64,000 nucleotides of DNA from Listeria booriae (lineage in GTDB: Bacteria; Bacillota; Bacilli; Lactobacillales; Listeriaceae), in contig NZ_JNFA01000011.1 of NCBI RefSeq assembly GCF_000766865.1, positions 248,001 to 312,000 on the forward strand. Direction: 5' to 3'. Positions 43,729-53,662 of the stretch are shown one piece after another; position 1 is the stretch's first letter, and each line of letters opens with the position of its first letter. Under the pieces are notes generated by a model, which was not told where the DNA came from, did not search any database, and saw only the letters and a list, made by a program, of their open reading frames with translations. The translations under genes were made by a program, and so were the position numbers.

Positions 43729-44482
43729 AGACTGGTTTCGCCTCCGTGTGGGTTTTGTTCATGGCTTCGTATTTCGGTCTATTTTTGACGCTGTTATCTG
43801 GAATTTTAGAAATCGTGCCAAGGACTGGTAAGCCGAGTTTTTCCATGATTTGATCTTCGGTTTTGACTGTGGTGTCTAGGATTTCGCGTAGGAAACAGAA
43901 CAGACCGGAAAGCACGAGACCTGCGACAAGACTTAGAAAATAGAACATTGTTTTATTTGGAAAAACGGGATGTGCGTTTTTTAGAACTTTGGCTTGGGAC
44001 ATCACTGTCACTGATTTATCTTTCATAATGACTGGCAAGTTTTCCTTGAATGCGCTAGCCGTTTCGTTGGCGATTTTGGCGGCCATGGCTTGGCTTTCGT
44101 CTTGTACTTGGATGTTTAGAACTTGGGAGTTTTGATCGTTGCTGGTAACAATTTTCTTGCTGAGTTCGTTCGTGGAATATTGGCCGCGTAGCTTCTCGGA
44201 GACTTTGTCTAGCACGAGCGGGCTTTTAATCATGGCGCTATACGTGTTGACCATTTGTAAGTTCGCTTGCACCTCAGAGTTTTGGACGTTGCTGTCGGCT
44301 TTGTTTGTATTTTGCACGACGAGGATTTGGTTGGTCGCCTTGTATTGTGGCGTTAAAATGAAATTCGTGATAGTAAACACTGCGACAAAAGTAACAATGA
44401 CGATGGCTAGAATAATCCAGATATTCTTTTTGATGATTTTTAAGATGTCGAAGATGGAAATAACGGTTTGGCTATTTTGCAA
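43718..44482 (-). CDS. CpsC/CapA-type polysaccharide co-polymerase
   Basis: The 254-residue protein has two membrane helices (about 21-43 and 177-200) around an extracellular Wzz domain with the family motif PVFPNKTMFYFLSLVAGL near the second helix. It activates the CpsD kinase and helps set chain length. The cytoplasmic tail is short (about 50 residues). Confidence 0.9.
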   Translation of the reverse strand: MQNSQTVISIFDILKIIKKNIWIILAIVIVTFVAVFTITNFILTPQYKATNQILVVQNTNKADSNVQNSEVQANLQMVNTYSAMIKSPLVLDKVSEKLRGQYSTNELSKKIVTSNDQNSQVLNIQVQDESQAMAAKIANETASAFKENLPVIMKDKSVTVMSQAKVLKNAHPVFPNKTMFYFLSLVAGLVLSGLFCFLREILDTTVKTEDQIMEKLGLPVLGTISKIPDNSVKNRPKYEAMNKTHTEAKPVYEK

Positions 44483-44507
44483 AAAAATCGGCTCCTTCCT
44501 GGAATGG

Positions 44508-45791
44508 TTATCTTTTTTTGATAAAGCTTCGAATCATGTGATAGTCTTCTTTTTTTATAATAAATAGGTCGCGAAAACGGATATGGTAGCGGCGTTTTAG
44601 CCATAGGACACACATAAGACCGCAGACGGCGTACGATAAAATCGAGGCAAACGCAGAACCTACAATGCCCATCGTCGGGATGAGTAGGAAGTTCAAGCCC
44701 GCATTGAGCACAACACTGATAATCAATGTCCAGAGGTAGAATCCCCATTTTCCTTGGGCACTAAAAAGCGTGCCGATGATTTTGGAGTAAATAATGAACG
44801 GAACCGCGAGAAACATCAGTAATGTAGTGAAGTACGCGCCTGCGAATTCGGCTCCAAATAGGAAAATGATGATGTACTGACCAAACACGGCCATGAAAAG
44901 GATAAAGAGTAACACTAATGTCATCGCCATCCGAATCGAAAAAGTGAGACTGTCAATCGCATCGCGTTTCGCGTTTTTGTTTAGCATGACTTCTTTGAAC
45001 ACATCAGGTAACATCCAGGCGTATTCCGCAAGTTGAACGCCCGTGCTGTACAATCCGATGTCAGATGCAGCCACGTGAAGCCAGCCGAGGAACAGAATAT
45101 CCATGCGGTAATTCAAGGCAATGAGACACGTGACCACCATCGGGAGAATTCCTTGACGCGCAATTTTAGGCCATTTCCAAACCTTAATTCGCTTTTGTTT
45201 CCGACTAATAAGCGGTGTTTTTGCTGGTTTGCTCGCCAGTAACGTCATGATAATGGGGACGATATTTTTGGCGGCATAAACGAGTAGTGCAATAAATACG
45301 TATTGTGGGGCAATAAAGTAGACGACAGCGGTCAGCGCGCAATTGGAAACCGCGGTTGTAATAGCGATGATCGTGTGTTTTTTGATATTTTCAACGAGGT
45401 TAATTTGTGTGAGTTGGATGGATAAAACGTTCAGCGCAATAAGCACCATGATGGTGACGTAGTCTGCGGGTTGATGCAAGAAGTACATGCCCACTGCGAT
45501 TCCGATATAAAAGAGATATTGGAAAATCGACAAAGCGATGAAGGTGGCTTGGAACTGGCGCGGACGCTGTTCTTGGCGTTTGTAATTGACGTAAACCAAT
45601 GAAATACCCATATTGAGTACGGAGACACCGATGTTTACCATGTTCATATAATACGCATATTCGCCTTTTAAGGTCGGACCAAGATAGCGCGTTAAGAAAA
45701 CGACAGACAACAAGCCGGTTAAAATGACAATTCCTTTTTTAAACAAAGTCATCCCGTAAGAACTGGTGAGTATTTTTTTGATGGCATGCAT
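44508..45791 (-). CDS. Polysaccharide repeat-unit flippase (Wzx)
   Basis: The 427-residue protein has about 12-14 hydrophobic segments and the polysaccharide-biosynthesis (RfbX/MATE-like) layout, including VFLTRYLGPTLKGEYAYY near the N-terminus. It would flip the lipid-linked repeat unit across the membrane. It follows the polymerase gene by 3 bases. Confidence 0.88.
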   Translation of the reverse strand: MHAIKKILTSSYGMTLFKKGIVILTGLLSVVFLTRYLGPTLKGEYAYYMNMVNIGVSVLNMGISLVYVNYKRQEQRPRQFQATFIALSIFQYLFYIGIAVGMYFLHQPADYVTIMVLIALNVLSIQLTQINLVENIKKHTIIAITTAVSNCALTAVVYFIAPQYVFIALLVYAAKNIVPIIMTLLASKPAKTPLISRKQKRIKVWKWPKIARQGILPMVVTCLIALNYRMDILFLGWLHVAASDIGLYSTGVQLAEYAWMLPDVFKEVMLNKNAKRDAIDSLTFSIRMAMTLVLLFILFMAVFGQYIIIFLFGAEFAGAYFTTLLMFLAVPFIIYSKIIGTLFSAQGKWGFYLWTLIISVVLNAGLNFLLIPTMGIVGSAFASILSYAVCGLMCVLWLKRRYHIRFRDLFIIKKEDYHMIRSFIKKR

Positions 45792-45794
45792 AAC

Positions 45795-47234
45795 TTACGA
45801 TTCTCCTCTGTTCGTCACCATCTGATGCCTGCTTTGGCGCGTGAAGACGATTTTTTTGTTAAGCCAGTAGACAATCAGGAATAGGGATAAATTGAAACTC
45901 AGATCATTGATTAAAATAGTAAGGTTTTGCCCAGCCATCAAGCCTAGACGGGCACAGGCAAGCGTTAAAATGTAGTAAATCTCGATGTTTTGGCTTTGTA
46001 ATTTCTTGCTGTGTAAATAGTAGGCAAAGCAGATGACCGCAGCACCTAATATCGGCGCGAAAATCGGACCAAAGAACAGATTGCCCTGTCCGACCATCGG
46101 GATGATTTGCGTCATATGATCGGAGAAAAAATAGCGTTCGTTAAAGTAGAGCGACGAATATTTAATCGGCCAATCCGCAATGAAGGACCCAATACCAATC
46201 ATCGGCCGGAAAATGTCATAGAAAAACACGCTAAGATTACCTGCCTCCGGAAAAAGATGCTTCGTTTCCAGCGCAATCGCAACATTGTACGGTCCCGCCA
46301 AATACACTTGTAATTTATCCGTATAGTCAATGAGCTTGCTCCCGCCATCTGAGATTGACGAAATCTTCCGAAACGTGGCGATTGCCGATAACATCGTCGG
46401 AATAATAAGACATACCCCGAAGAAAAGATGTTTGAAAAAATGCGGAAATAGCTGCCGGAAAATCAAGATCGAGGCAATCGCCGTAATCACGATATCCGCG
46501 CGGTTCGTTCCCATAAAAATACCTATGTTCACAAAGACGGCAAGTGCGGCAAACCAGACAAAACGGTTTTTGCCAGTGGTTTCGTATTTCTGATGACAAT
46601 ACCAAATCACAATCAGGAAAAAGAGTTGTTTCGCAACCATGAATAGGAAACCGACCATGGCTGTGAGTAACGACGCGCTTTCTGTGGAGCCGCCAGCACC
46701 TGGCATGAAAAAGCCAATTTTGCGAATAACGCTTGGAAAAGCCAGCAGACTCACAATCGATACGGCAAAAAGCAAGAAGTAGATACCGTTTTGCGGTCGT
46801 TTTGTTAATTTTGCTTGTACGCGTTTTGGTTTGCGTTTGATGCGTTGATCTAGAATGAAAATCGTCAGCGATAATATAGCTAACTCGTATACCATAAGTA
46901 GCGTGGCGTTTTGAATCGTTTCTGGTAGTGGTGCAACGGGCGAGCGGCCGCCGTAATAGTTCGCGTAGACGAGAAACATCGGCATAATGACAAATCGTAA
47001 AAACTGCATCAGCGTCAAGACCAAGTTGAACACGCGTAGCTCTTGTTTCAATGACGGTGCCAAGACAAGCGCATAACTTGCCGCAAAAGCGACCGGTAAA
47101 AGCGAAAGCCATTCATATCCAGCGGCTGGAGTCCCTAGGCTGACAATCGTGAAGCTCGCAAAACACGCCACGTAAATCACACTATGCAGAAGCATGCGCA
47201 ACCAGGTAGTTTTATTCGAATTGGTTTGTTCCAT
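45795..47234 (-). CDS. O-antigen-polymerase-like protein (Wzy)
   Basis: The 479-residue protein has about 11-12 hydrophobic segments and a large hydrophilic loop (about 290-380: DYTDKLQVYLAGPYNVAIALE then FFDY-like) typical of Wzy polymerases. Sequence conservation in this family is weak, so the call rests on topology and its place between Wzx and the aminotransferase. Confidence 0.8.
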   Translation of the reverse strand: MEQTNSNKTTWLRMLLHSVIYVACFASFTIVSLGTPAAGYEWLSLLPVAFAASYALVLAPSLKQELRVFNLVLTLMQFLRFVIMPMFLVYANYYGGRSPVAPLPETIQNATLLMVYELAILSLTIFILDQRIKRKPKRVQAKLTKRPQNGIYFLLFAVSIVSLLAFPSVIRKIGFFMPGAGGSTESASLLTAMVGFLFMVAKQLFFLIVIWYCHQKYETTGKNRFVWFAALAVFVNIGIFMGTNRADIVITAIASILIFRQLFPHFFKHLFFGVCLIIPTMLSAIATFRKISSISDGGSKLIDYTDKLQVYLAGPYNVAIALETKHLFPEAGNLSVFFYDIFRPMIGIGSFIADWPIKYSSLYFNERYFFSDHMTQIIPMVGQGNLFFGPIFAPILGAAVICFAYYLHSKKLQSQNIEIYYILTLACARLGLMAGQNLTILINDLSFNLSLFLIVYWLNKKIVFTRQSRHQMVTNRGES

Positions 47235-47240
47235 ACGTTT

Positions 47241-48398
47241 TTAAACCTCAATCTCCCGCTTTTCTTGTATCGCTTGTACGGCGGTGTTTAGCGTGGCGAC
47301 GACGTGAGCTAAGTCGGATTCCGTGAGACTCGTCGTGGACGGCAAACATAGGCCAGTGGCGAAGAGCTGCTCGCTAATCGATGTTTCATTCACTTCATGA
47401 GCGTAAAAAGCGCAGCCCGCAAAGCATGGTTGGGTGTGCATCGGCTTCCAGAGTAATCGAGTTTCAATGTTGTGGCGCGCCATAGCTTGCATCACGTCAT
47501 GTGGATTGACATCCAAGGTCAGCGTCGTCAACCAGTAGTTATTATATGTCCCTGTAAACTCCGAATGCATCTGAATCGCCGTGTTGGAAACCAAATGCTT
47601 GCTATAATAATCAAAAATAAAACGCTTCGTCAAAATCCGTTTTGGCAAGACACCAAATTGCGCGATGCCAATACCTGCGGAAACATTGCTCATCCGGTAA
47701 TTAAAACCGATGCTTTCATGTAGATAATATGGCGCTTGCTCTTTGGCTTGTGTCGATAGTTTGCGTGCTTTTTCGATGAACGCGATGTCATCGGAAACGA
47801 GCATTCCCCCGCCAGATGTGGTGATGATTTTATTCCCGTTAAACGAGAAAATACCTGCTTTACCAATCGTCCCCGTTTGCTTGCCGTGATAGGTGGCGCC
47901 AAGTGATTCAGCGGCGTCTTCGATAATCGGCACGCCGTATCGGTCGGTTAGCGCCTGAAGTTCTGCCATTTTGGCGCTTTGTCCATAAAGATGCACAACA
48001 ATCACCGCTTTAGGTAGCTTCTCTTTGGCAGCGGCATCATGTAAAGCACGTTGCAATGCTTGTGGCGACATGTTCCACGTATCCGGCTCCGAATCGATGA
48101 ACACGGGCGTAGCACCTTGGTATACAATCGGATTCGCGGACGCAGCAAAGGTGAAACTTTGACAGAAAACCGTATCCCCTTGACCTATGTCTAGTGCGGC
48201 GAGCGACAAGTGTATCGCAGCTGTCCCAGAGTTCGTGGCAAGTGCCGCGGCAGCACCGGTAAATTCCATCGCCAAACGTTCCATCTCATCGACATTTGGT
48301 CCAAGCGGTGCCACCCAATTCGTGTCGATGGCTTGCTTCATGTATTTCATTTCTTCCCCGCTCACATGCGGAATACTAAGCGGTATATGCTCGTGCAA
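47241..48398 (-). CDS. DegT/DnrJ/EryC1-type UDP-4-keto-sugar aminotransferase (PglE-like)
   Basis: The 385-residue PLP enzyme begins LPLSIPHVSGEEMKYMK-like (HIPLSIPHVSGEEM). It has ATNSGTAAIHLSLAALDIGQGD and IEDAAESLGATYHGKQTGTIG. The Lys for PLP is in FSFNGNKIITTSGGGMLV. It would add an amino group at C4 of a 4-keto sugar nucleotide. The start is TTG 48398 behind AAGGAGAACCGA. Confidence 0.88.
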   Translation of the reverse strand: MHEHIPLSIPHVSGEEMKYMKQAIDTNWVAPLGPNVDEMERLAMEFTGAAAALATNSGTAAIHLSLAALDIGQGDTVFCQSFTFAASANPIVYQGATPVFIDSEPDTWNMSPQALQRALHDAAAKEKLPKAVIVVHLYGQSAKMAELQALTDRYGVPIIEDAAESLGATYHGKQTGTIGKAGIFSFNGNKIITTSGGGMLVSDDIAFIEKARKLSTQAKEQAPYYLHESIGFNYRMSNVSAGIGIAQFGVLPKRILTKRFIFDYYSKHLVSNTAIQMHSEFTGTYNNYWLTTLTLDVNPHDVMQAMARHNIETRLLWKPMHTQPCFAGCAFYAHEVNETSISEQLFATGLCLPSTTSLTESDLAHVVATLNTAVQAIQEKREIEV

Positions 48399-48415
48399 TC
48401 GGTTCTCCTTCTTTC

Positions 48416-49027
48416 TTACATGGTTTGTTTATTCCCTTGAAATCGCTCGACGGTGACATGCCCTTCTTGGCTCACACCATGGGCGAACAGGACTTTTTGA
48501 ATCGTCATCCCGATGATTTTCATATCAAATTGGAAGCTCGCATAATGAGTGTAATAGACATCCAAGAAAAATTTGCGTTCCCAACTGATGGCGTTGCGTC
48601 CGTTCACTTGCGCCCAGCCGGTGATGCCAGGTTTGACGTTGTGGCGCTTGCGTTGTTCCTCCGAGTAAAGCGGCAAGTATGCCTCACGTAATGGTCTTGG
48701 TCCAACGAAAGCCATGTCGCCTCGGACAATATTGATAAGTTGCGGAAGTTCGTCGAGACTTGTTTTGCGTAATAGTTTGCCGAAGAACGTTAGGCGCTGG
48801 GCGTCAGGTAAGAGATTGCCAGACGCGTCTTTGGCGTGATTCATCGTGCAAAATTTATAGATGGTGAATAATTTCTCGTCTTTGCCGACGCGGACTTGCT
48901 TGAAAATAATCGGGCGTCCGTTCAGGCACGCGATGAGGAGCGCAAGGACTAGGAAAACGGGGGCTAGTAGGACAAGCAATAGGCTCGCAATCACGATGTC
49001 TGCTTTGGATTTGATAGCTTGGTACAT
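48416..49027 (-). CDS. PglC-type phosphoglycosyltransferase
   Basis: The 203-residue protein has one N-terminal membrane segment (about 11-31) and the bacterial sugar-transferase signatures KQVRVGKDEKLFTIYKF, KTSLDELPQLINIVRGDM and FVGPRPL then VKPGITGWAQVNGRN. The small monotopic size fits PglC rather than the longer WbaP. It would start the repeat unit by placing a sugar phosphate, probably diNAc-bacillosamine phosphate, on undecaprenyl phosphate. ATG 49027 is chosen for AAGGAGG; it overlaps the upstream gene by 37 bases. Confidence 0.9.
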   Translation of the reverse strand: MYQAIKSKADIVIASLLLVLLAPVFLVLALLIACLNGRPIIFKQVRVGKDEKLFTIYKFCTMNHAKDASGNLLPDAQRLTFFGKLLRKTSLDELPQLINIVRGDMAFVGPRPLREAYLPLYSEEQRKRHNVKPGITGWAQVNGRNAISWERKFFLDVYYTHYASFQFDMKIIGMTIQKVLFAHGVSQEGHVTVERFQGNKQTM

Positions 49028-50154
49028 GTCTGTTCCTCCTTTTTGATTCCTGTATACTGCTGTAAAATGGCCTCCCATACCGTTTCTTGTTGGAAGTCAT
49101 GTATAATGCGCATTCGACCTGCACTTCCCATCTCGCGGCGTAAATCTGGATTGCACAGTAGTTTCGCGATTGCGACGCGGATTGCTTCTGGTTGCTTCGG
49201 CGGCACGAGATATCCTGTCTTGTTTGGAATAATCGTGTCTTTCGCACCCGTCACGTTGGTCGTAATGACGGGAAGTTCGCTATAAGCAGCCTCCATCGCG
49301 ACATTACCGAAGCCTTCGCGGTAAGTTGGAAAAACAAAAATATCCATCCAGTGATAAATCGGCGCGATGTTTGGTTGGTAATCCAGTAACGTAATCGCTG
49401 GGTCGTTTTGAATCTGCGTAATCGTTTGCTCCGTTAACCCATGATCTGCGTCTAGACGCCCGACTAGTAGTAGTTTTGCATTTGGAAAGTCGGGTGTCAG
49501 GAGTTGGAATGCTTGCACGAGGTCATCGATGCCTTTGTCCTTGGTGAGCCGTCCCACAAAGCCGATGACTTGGGCGCCTTCTCGGAAAGGAGACAGTGTG
49601 CTAGCCTGTTGCTGGGCGTCGAATTTCGTCATATTCATTCCGTTGCTGCTTCCCGCACCCGCGATGGCGAGCTTTTCCGGTTTGACAAGGCGTAGTTCAT
49701 CCGCTTTTTCAAGAAGACTTGGGCTGATACAGAGGACTTGGTGGGAGCACGCGCTGATGAGTTTTTCGATGGTGAGGAGGAGTTGGCGTTTCTTCCCAGT
49801 CATGGTTTCTAGGCGCAGGCCTCGCAACGTGTAAATGCGCTTTGGTACCCGCCAAAACCAGCTTGCCATCCCGGCGAGTAATGACGCTTTCGGTGTGCCG
49901 TAGTTGATGATGGCTGGCCTTAGCCGACGAATCAGACGTAGCATCTGAACAAAAGCTCGCATGTCCTTCCAAATGGAAATCTCCCGTTCCATGTCTAAAG
50001 CGTGAAACATGATGTCGGCAGGAATGTCTTGCGCTTGTTCGCCGCTCGATGCGATGAGGTGCACGTCATAATACTGCGCCATGAACGCCAACTGTCCGTC
50101 TAATAATTTAATGCTACGCGCGGCTGTGACGACATACACGAGTGTTGGCTTCAT
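48991..50154 (-). CDS. GT4-family glycosyltransferase (PglA-like)
   Basis: The 387-residue GT-B enzyme has IGFVGRLTKDKGIDDLVQAF, marking the nucleotide-sugar domain, and the E-x7-E motif in EGFGNVAMEAAYSELPVI. It would add a sugar to the lipid-linked acceptor. It lies 3 bases downstream of the UDP-sugar dehydrogenase and overlaps the phosphoglycosyltransferase gene. Confidence 0.85.
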   Translation of the reverse strand: MKPTLVYVVTAARSIKLLDGQLAFMAQYYDVHLIASSGEQAQDIPADIMFHALDMEREISIWKDMRAFVQMLRLIRRLRPAIINYGTPKASLLAGMASWFWRVPKRIYTLRGLRLETMTGKKRQLLLTIEKLISACSHQVLCISPSLLEKADELRLVKPEKLAIAGAGSSNGMNMTKFDAQQQASTLSPFREGAQVIGFVGRLTKDKGIDDLVQAFQLLTPDFPNAKLLLVGRLDADHGLTEQTITQIQNDPAITLLDYQPNIAPIYHWMDIFVFPTYREGFGNVAMEAAYSELPVITTNVTGAKDTIIPNKTGYLVPPKQPEAIRVAIAKLLCNPDLRREMGSAGRMRIIHDFQQETVWEAILQQYTGIKKEEQTCTKLSNPKQTS

Positions 50155-50157
50155 GAC

Positions 50158-51441
50158 TTATAATCCCCAGTAATGAATCGACGCTGGCATTGTTTTCTTA
50201 TCAAACACCCGTTTTAAATCTACAAATAAAGCAGGTTGATCTTGCTTCAGCAAATAATGTTTCTCCGGTAAATGCGCTTGGAAATCATCATGCGCGACGG
50301 CTAAAATAACCAAGTCCGCAGGTTCCAATTCGTTATATGGAATCAAATCCACACCATAATCCGCTTTGGCTTCTTCTGGGTCCGCCATCGGATCTGCGAT
50401 TTGGATGTCGAATTGATACTGTTCTAACTCATCCAAAATATCAAACACCTTCGAATTCCGTAAGTCCGGCACGTTTTCTTTGAATGTGAGGCCTAGCACA
50501 GAAATTTTGGCGCCTTTTAAATCAATACCTTTACAAATAAGCTCTTTCACGATGTTCGATACGACGAATTTGCTGACATTGTCATTGACGCGACGACCGG
50601 ACAAAATGATTTGCGGCGTGTAGCCTACGCTTTCTGCTTTGTGTGTTAAATAGTACGGGTCAACGCCGATACAATGCCCACCAACAAGCCCTGGACGGAA
50701 GTTCAAGAAGTTCCATTTCGTACCTGCCGCTTTCAAAACTTGATCCGTATCAATATCTAAAATGCGGAAAAGCATCGATAGTTCGTTCATAAGTGCAATA
50801 TTTAAATCGCGTTGCGTGTTTTCAATAACTTTCGCAGCTTCGGCGACCTTGATAGAATCAACAGGATGCACACCTGCTTCTACGACACGGCCGTAGGTGT
50901 TAGCGATGATGTCAAGCGCTGCTGGGTGGTTGGCAGAGACGACTTTGGTGATGGTGCGAAAGGTGTGGACTTTATCACCCGGATTGATGCGTTCTGGCGA
51001 GTAGCCAACAAAGAAATCTTTGCCTTCTGTAAGACCTGATGCGCGTTCTAAAACAGGCACACATTCTTCTTCTGTAGCCCCTGGATAAACCGTCGATTCA
51101 AAAACGACAATCGCACCTTTCGTCAAATTTTCACCGACGAGTTGCGAAGCTTTTAACAAAGCCGTCAAATCGGGTTGGTTACTGCCATTGATTGGCGTCG
51201 GTACCGCTACAATGATAAAATTCGAAGCCTGTAGTTTAGCGGGATTCGATGTAAAATCAATCGTCGTTGCTTCTAATGTCGCTGTGTCTACTTCATTTGT
51301 GCGGTCATAATTGTTTTTTAGCTCCGCGATACGTGCGTCGGAAATATCAAAGCCAACGACTGGCAACTCTTTTCCGAATTCTGCGGCTACGGGTAATCCT
51401 ACATACCCAAGTCCGACTACTGCTATTTTTAAATCCATCAT
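50158..51441 (-). CDS. UDP-sugar 6-dehydrogenase (TviB/WbpA type)
   Basis: The 427-residue enzyme has the NAD loop [23 protein letters not shown], and the catalytic Cys in [12 protein letters not shown] (about 258-269). It oxidises C6 of a UDP-hexose or UDP-HexNAc to a uronate. Residues resemble the UDP-HexNAc dehydrogenases rather than UDP-glucose dehydrogenase. It overlaps the epimerase gene by 4 bases (ATGA). Confidence 0.88.
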   Translation of the reverse strand: MMDLKIAVVGLGYVGLPVAAEFGKELPVVGFDISDARIAELKNNYDRTNEVDTATLEATTIDFTSNPAKLQASNFIIVAVPTPINGSNQPDLTALLKASQLVGENLTKGAIVVFESTVYPGATEEECVPVLERASGLTEGKDFFVGYSPERINPGDKVHTFRTITKVVSANHPAALDIIANTYGRVVEAGVHPVDSIKVAEAAKVIENTQRDLNIALMNELSMLFRILDIDTDQVLKAAGTKWNFLNFRPGLVGGHCIGVDPYYLTHKAESVGYTPQIILSGRRVNDNVSKFVVSNIVKELICKGIDLKGAKISVLGLTFKENVPDLRNSKVFDILDELEQYQFDIQIADPMADPEEAKADYGVDLIPYNELEPADLVILAVAHDDFQAHLPEKHYLLKQDQPALFVDLKRVFDKKTMPASIHYWGL

Positions 51442-52472
51442 TTATAAACCTCTCCCTGCTTGTTTTCTGACTGATACGTGACATACCATTCGACAAAAGC
51501 GCTAATGCCTTGTTCGATGGTCGTGCTTGGTTTGAAGTCCACAGCTTTCATCAAGTCTTCTACATCTGCATGTGTTTTTTGAACATCGCCGGGTTGCATC
51601 GGTAGCATTTCCTTCGTTGCAACTTTGCCAAGCTTCTCTTCTAATGTCGTGACATATTTCATTAAATTAATCGGGCTATGATTGCCGATATTGTAAATTT
51701 GATACGGGGCGCTACTTGTTGCTGGGTCAGGTTGCATCGCGTCCCATTCCTGATTTGGCACAGGTTCTGTTAGTGTCAGGCGATAAATCGATTCCACGAC
51801 ATCATCGACAAACGTAAAATCGCGAATCATGTCGCCGTTATTAAATAAACGAAGTGGCTTATCATTCAAAATCGCATCTGCGAACTGGAATAACGCCATA
51901 TCTGGGCGTCCCCACGGTCCGTAAACAGTGAAGAATCGTAAGCCCGTTGTTTTTAAGCCGAATAAATGACTGTACGCGTGGGCCATCATTTCATTCGCTT
52001 TTTTCGTTGCCGCGTAAAGCGATAGCGGGTGTTCTGTGCTTTGGTGTGGCGAGAACGGCATGGCTTGGTTGGCACCGTATACCGAACTGCTGGAAGCATA
52101 AATGAGTTGTTCTACCGCATGATGTCGGCAGTTTTCTAAAATATTCATGAAACCAACAACATTGGATTGCACATAAGCGTCCGGATTCTCCAAACTATAA
52201 CGCACACCTGCTTGAGCGGCTAGATTAATGACAATCGCTGGCTTTTCCTCTTGAAAAATACCCTCCATTGCCGTTTTATGTGCCAAATCTTGCTTGTAAA
52301 AAGTGAAATTCGGATGTTCTAATAAAGCTAGTCTTTTATGTTTTAGCTGGACATCATAATAATCATTGATATTATCGACACCAATCACGATGTAGCCTTC
52401 TTTTAATAAACGTGCGCTAACATGAAAGCCGATAAATCCTGCGGCTCCAGTCACCATTATTTTTTTTGTCAT
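51438..52472 (-). CDS. UDP-uronate 4-epimerase (CapI/LpsL type)
   Basis: The 344-residue extended SDR has [17 protein letters not shown], the active-site SSSSVYGAN and Y-x3-K in YAATK, and [17 protein letters not shown]. The family interconverts UDP-glucuronate and UDP-galacturonate or their N-acetyl forms. Its pairing with the UDP-sugar dehydrogenase resembles the TviB/TviC arrangement. Confidence 0.85.
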   Translation of the reverse strand: MTKKIMVTGAAGFIGFHVSARLLKEGYIVIGVDNINDYYDVQLKHKRLALLEHPNFTFYKQDLAHKTAMEGIFQEEKPAIVINLAAQAGVRYSLENPDAYVQSNVVGFMNILENCRHHAVEQLIYASSSSVYGANQAMPFSPHQSTEHPLSLYAATKKANEMMAHAYSHLFGLKTTGLRFFTVYGPWGRPDMALFQFADAILNDKPLRLFNNGDMIRDFTFVDDVVESIYRLTLTEPVPNQEWDAMQPDPATSSAPYQIYNIGNHSPINLMKYVTTLEEKLGKVATKEMLPMQPGDVQKTHADVEDLMKAVDFKPSTTIEQGISAFVEWYVTYQSENKQGEVYK

Positions 52473-53662
52473 GATAGTGTCCTTTCTTTGTTTTTTACTG
52501 TGTCAAAAAAGGATGCAAATAATTCCGCGCGGCGCTTTTGCAGGACTGGCTTGGTGTAACTAGCTGCCATCGCGATGTTCTGCTTGCTTTGTTGGATTTG
52601 TTTCTCGGGGTGTTGCATCAGGTCGGATAGTATGTCTGCCAACGCATGTGCATTTCCTATTTCGTGGATATATTCAGGGGAAAGTAGTTCAGGAATACCG
52701 CCTGCGGTCGAACCAACTGCTGCACAACCTCGTGCCATCGCTTCGATAAGTGCTCTTGGAACGCCTTCTGTTCGACTCGGCTGAATGTAAATATCCATCG
52801 TATCCAGCCAGTTCAACACGGCTTCTCCTGCGGGCAAAATTCCACAAAACGTAACAGCCTCTGCCACATGATGATTCACTGCGAGCTGTAACCATTTGTC
52901 TGGATTTCCTGGACCTAAAATATAAAGATGTGTTTGCGGATGGCTATTTTGAAGTAATTGCATGGCTTCGATTGCTGTATCGATGCCTTTATAGTTCGTA
53001 TTTAACGTCGCAATTATCCCAATTTTCACTATTTTGTTTTGTTGCGTGTGAATACGTGCTTCTCGAGCGCTTGCAATATGTTCGGAAATCGTGTCAATTT
53101 CAACGTTGGACGCGCTTCGTTGCATACCCGTTGTGGGGTACTTTTCTTGCAAGTCCCGCTGCGTCACATAGAGTACGTGTGAGCATGAAGAAATGTTTTC
53201 TTTCATCCTGTTACCTGTGCGTTTGGCGAGCAGTTTTAACGTTTTAGAACCGTGGTGGAGATAGCTTTCTACTGGGTCGCCAACGACTTCAATGGCATAC
53301 GGCTTGCCTAGTTTTTTCGCAGCTTTCACAGCCATTGTCCCAATACGCGATGGTAATCTTGCAATGACGGCATCCACTTGGGAAACTTCTTGGTTCATTT
53401 TTTGTTGTGCTTGATTGTATGGCAACATATTTGTCCAATGATGCGAAGCTGGTAGGTATTTAAAAGACACATGAGGCGCGCTTGATATCCCGTATTTAGA
53501 AATATCCGCATCTGTTGGAAGGTCGAATACGCGTGCCACAACGACTAATTCATCCGTATGCTCTAAATATCGATCCCAAACCGCCGCATCAAAGGCATTT
53601 TTAGATAACATGGTGCTTCCTTGTTGAAAAAAACGGTGATCATGAGCGAATAAGGTTTTCAT
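52469..53662 (-). CDS. GT4-family glycosyltransferase
   Basis: The 397-residue GT-B protein has [21 protein letters not shown], a [23 protein letters not shown] block with the E-x7-E pair, and an N-terminal acceptor domain. The start ATG 53662 follows GAGGTC; it overlaps the dehydratase gene by 23 bases and the epimerase gene by 4. Confidence 0.85.
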   Translation of the reverse strand: MKTLFAHDHRFFQQGSTMLSKNAFDAAVWDRYLEHTDELVVVARVFDLPTDADISKYGISSAPHVSFKYLPASHHWTNMLPYNQAQQKMNQEVSQVDAVIARLPSRIGTMAVKAAKKLGKPYAIEVVGDPVESYLHHGSKTLKLLAKRTGNRMKENISSCSHVLYVTQRDLQEKYPTTGMQRSASNVEIDTISEHIASAREARIHTQQNKIVKIGIIATLNTNYKGIDTAIEAMQLLQNSHPQTHLYILGPGNPDKWLQLAVNHHVAEAVTFCGILPAGEAVLNWLDTMDIYIQPSRTEGVPRALIEAMARGCAAVGSTAGGIPELLSPEYIHEIGNAHALADILSDLMQHPEKQIQQSKQNIAMAASYTKPVLQKRRAELFASFFDTVKNKERTLS

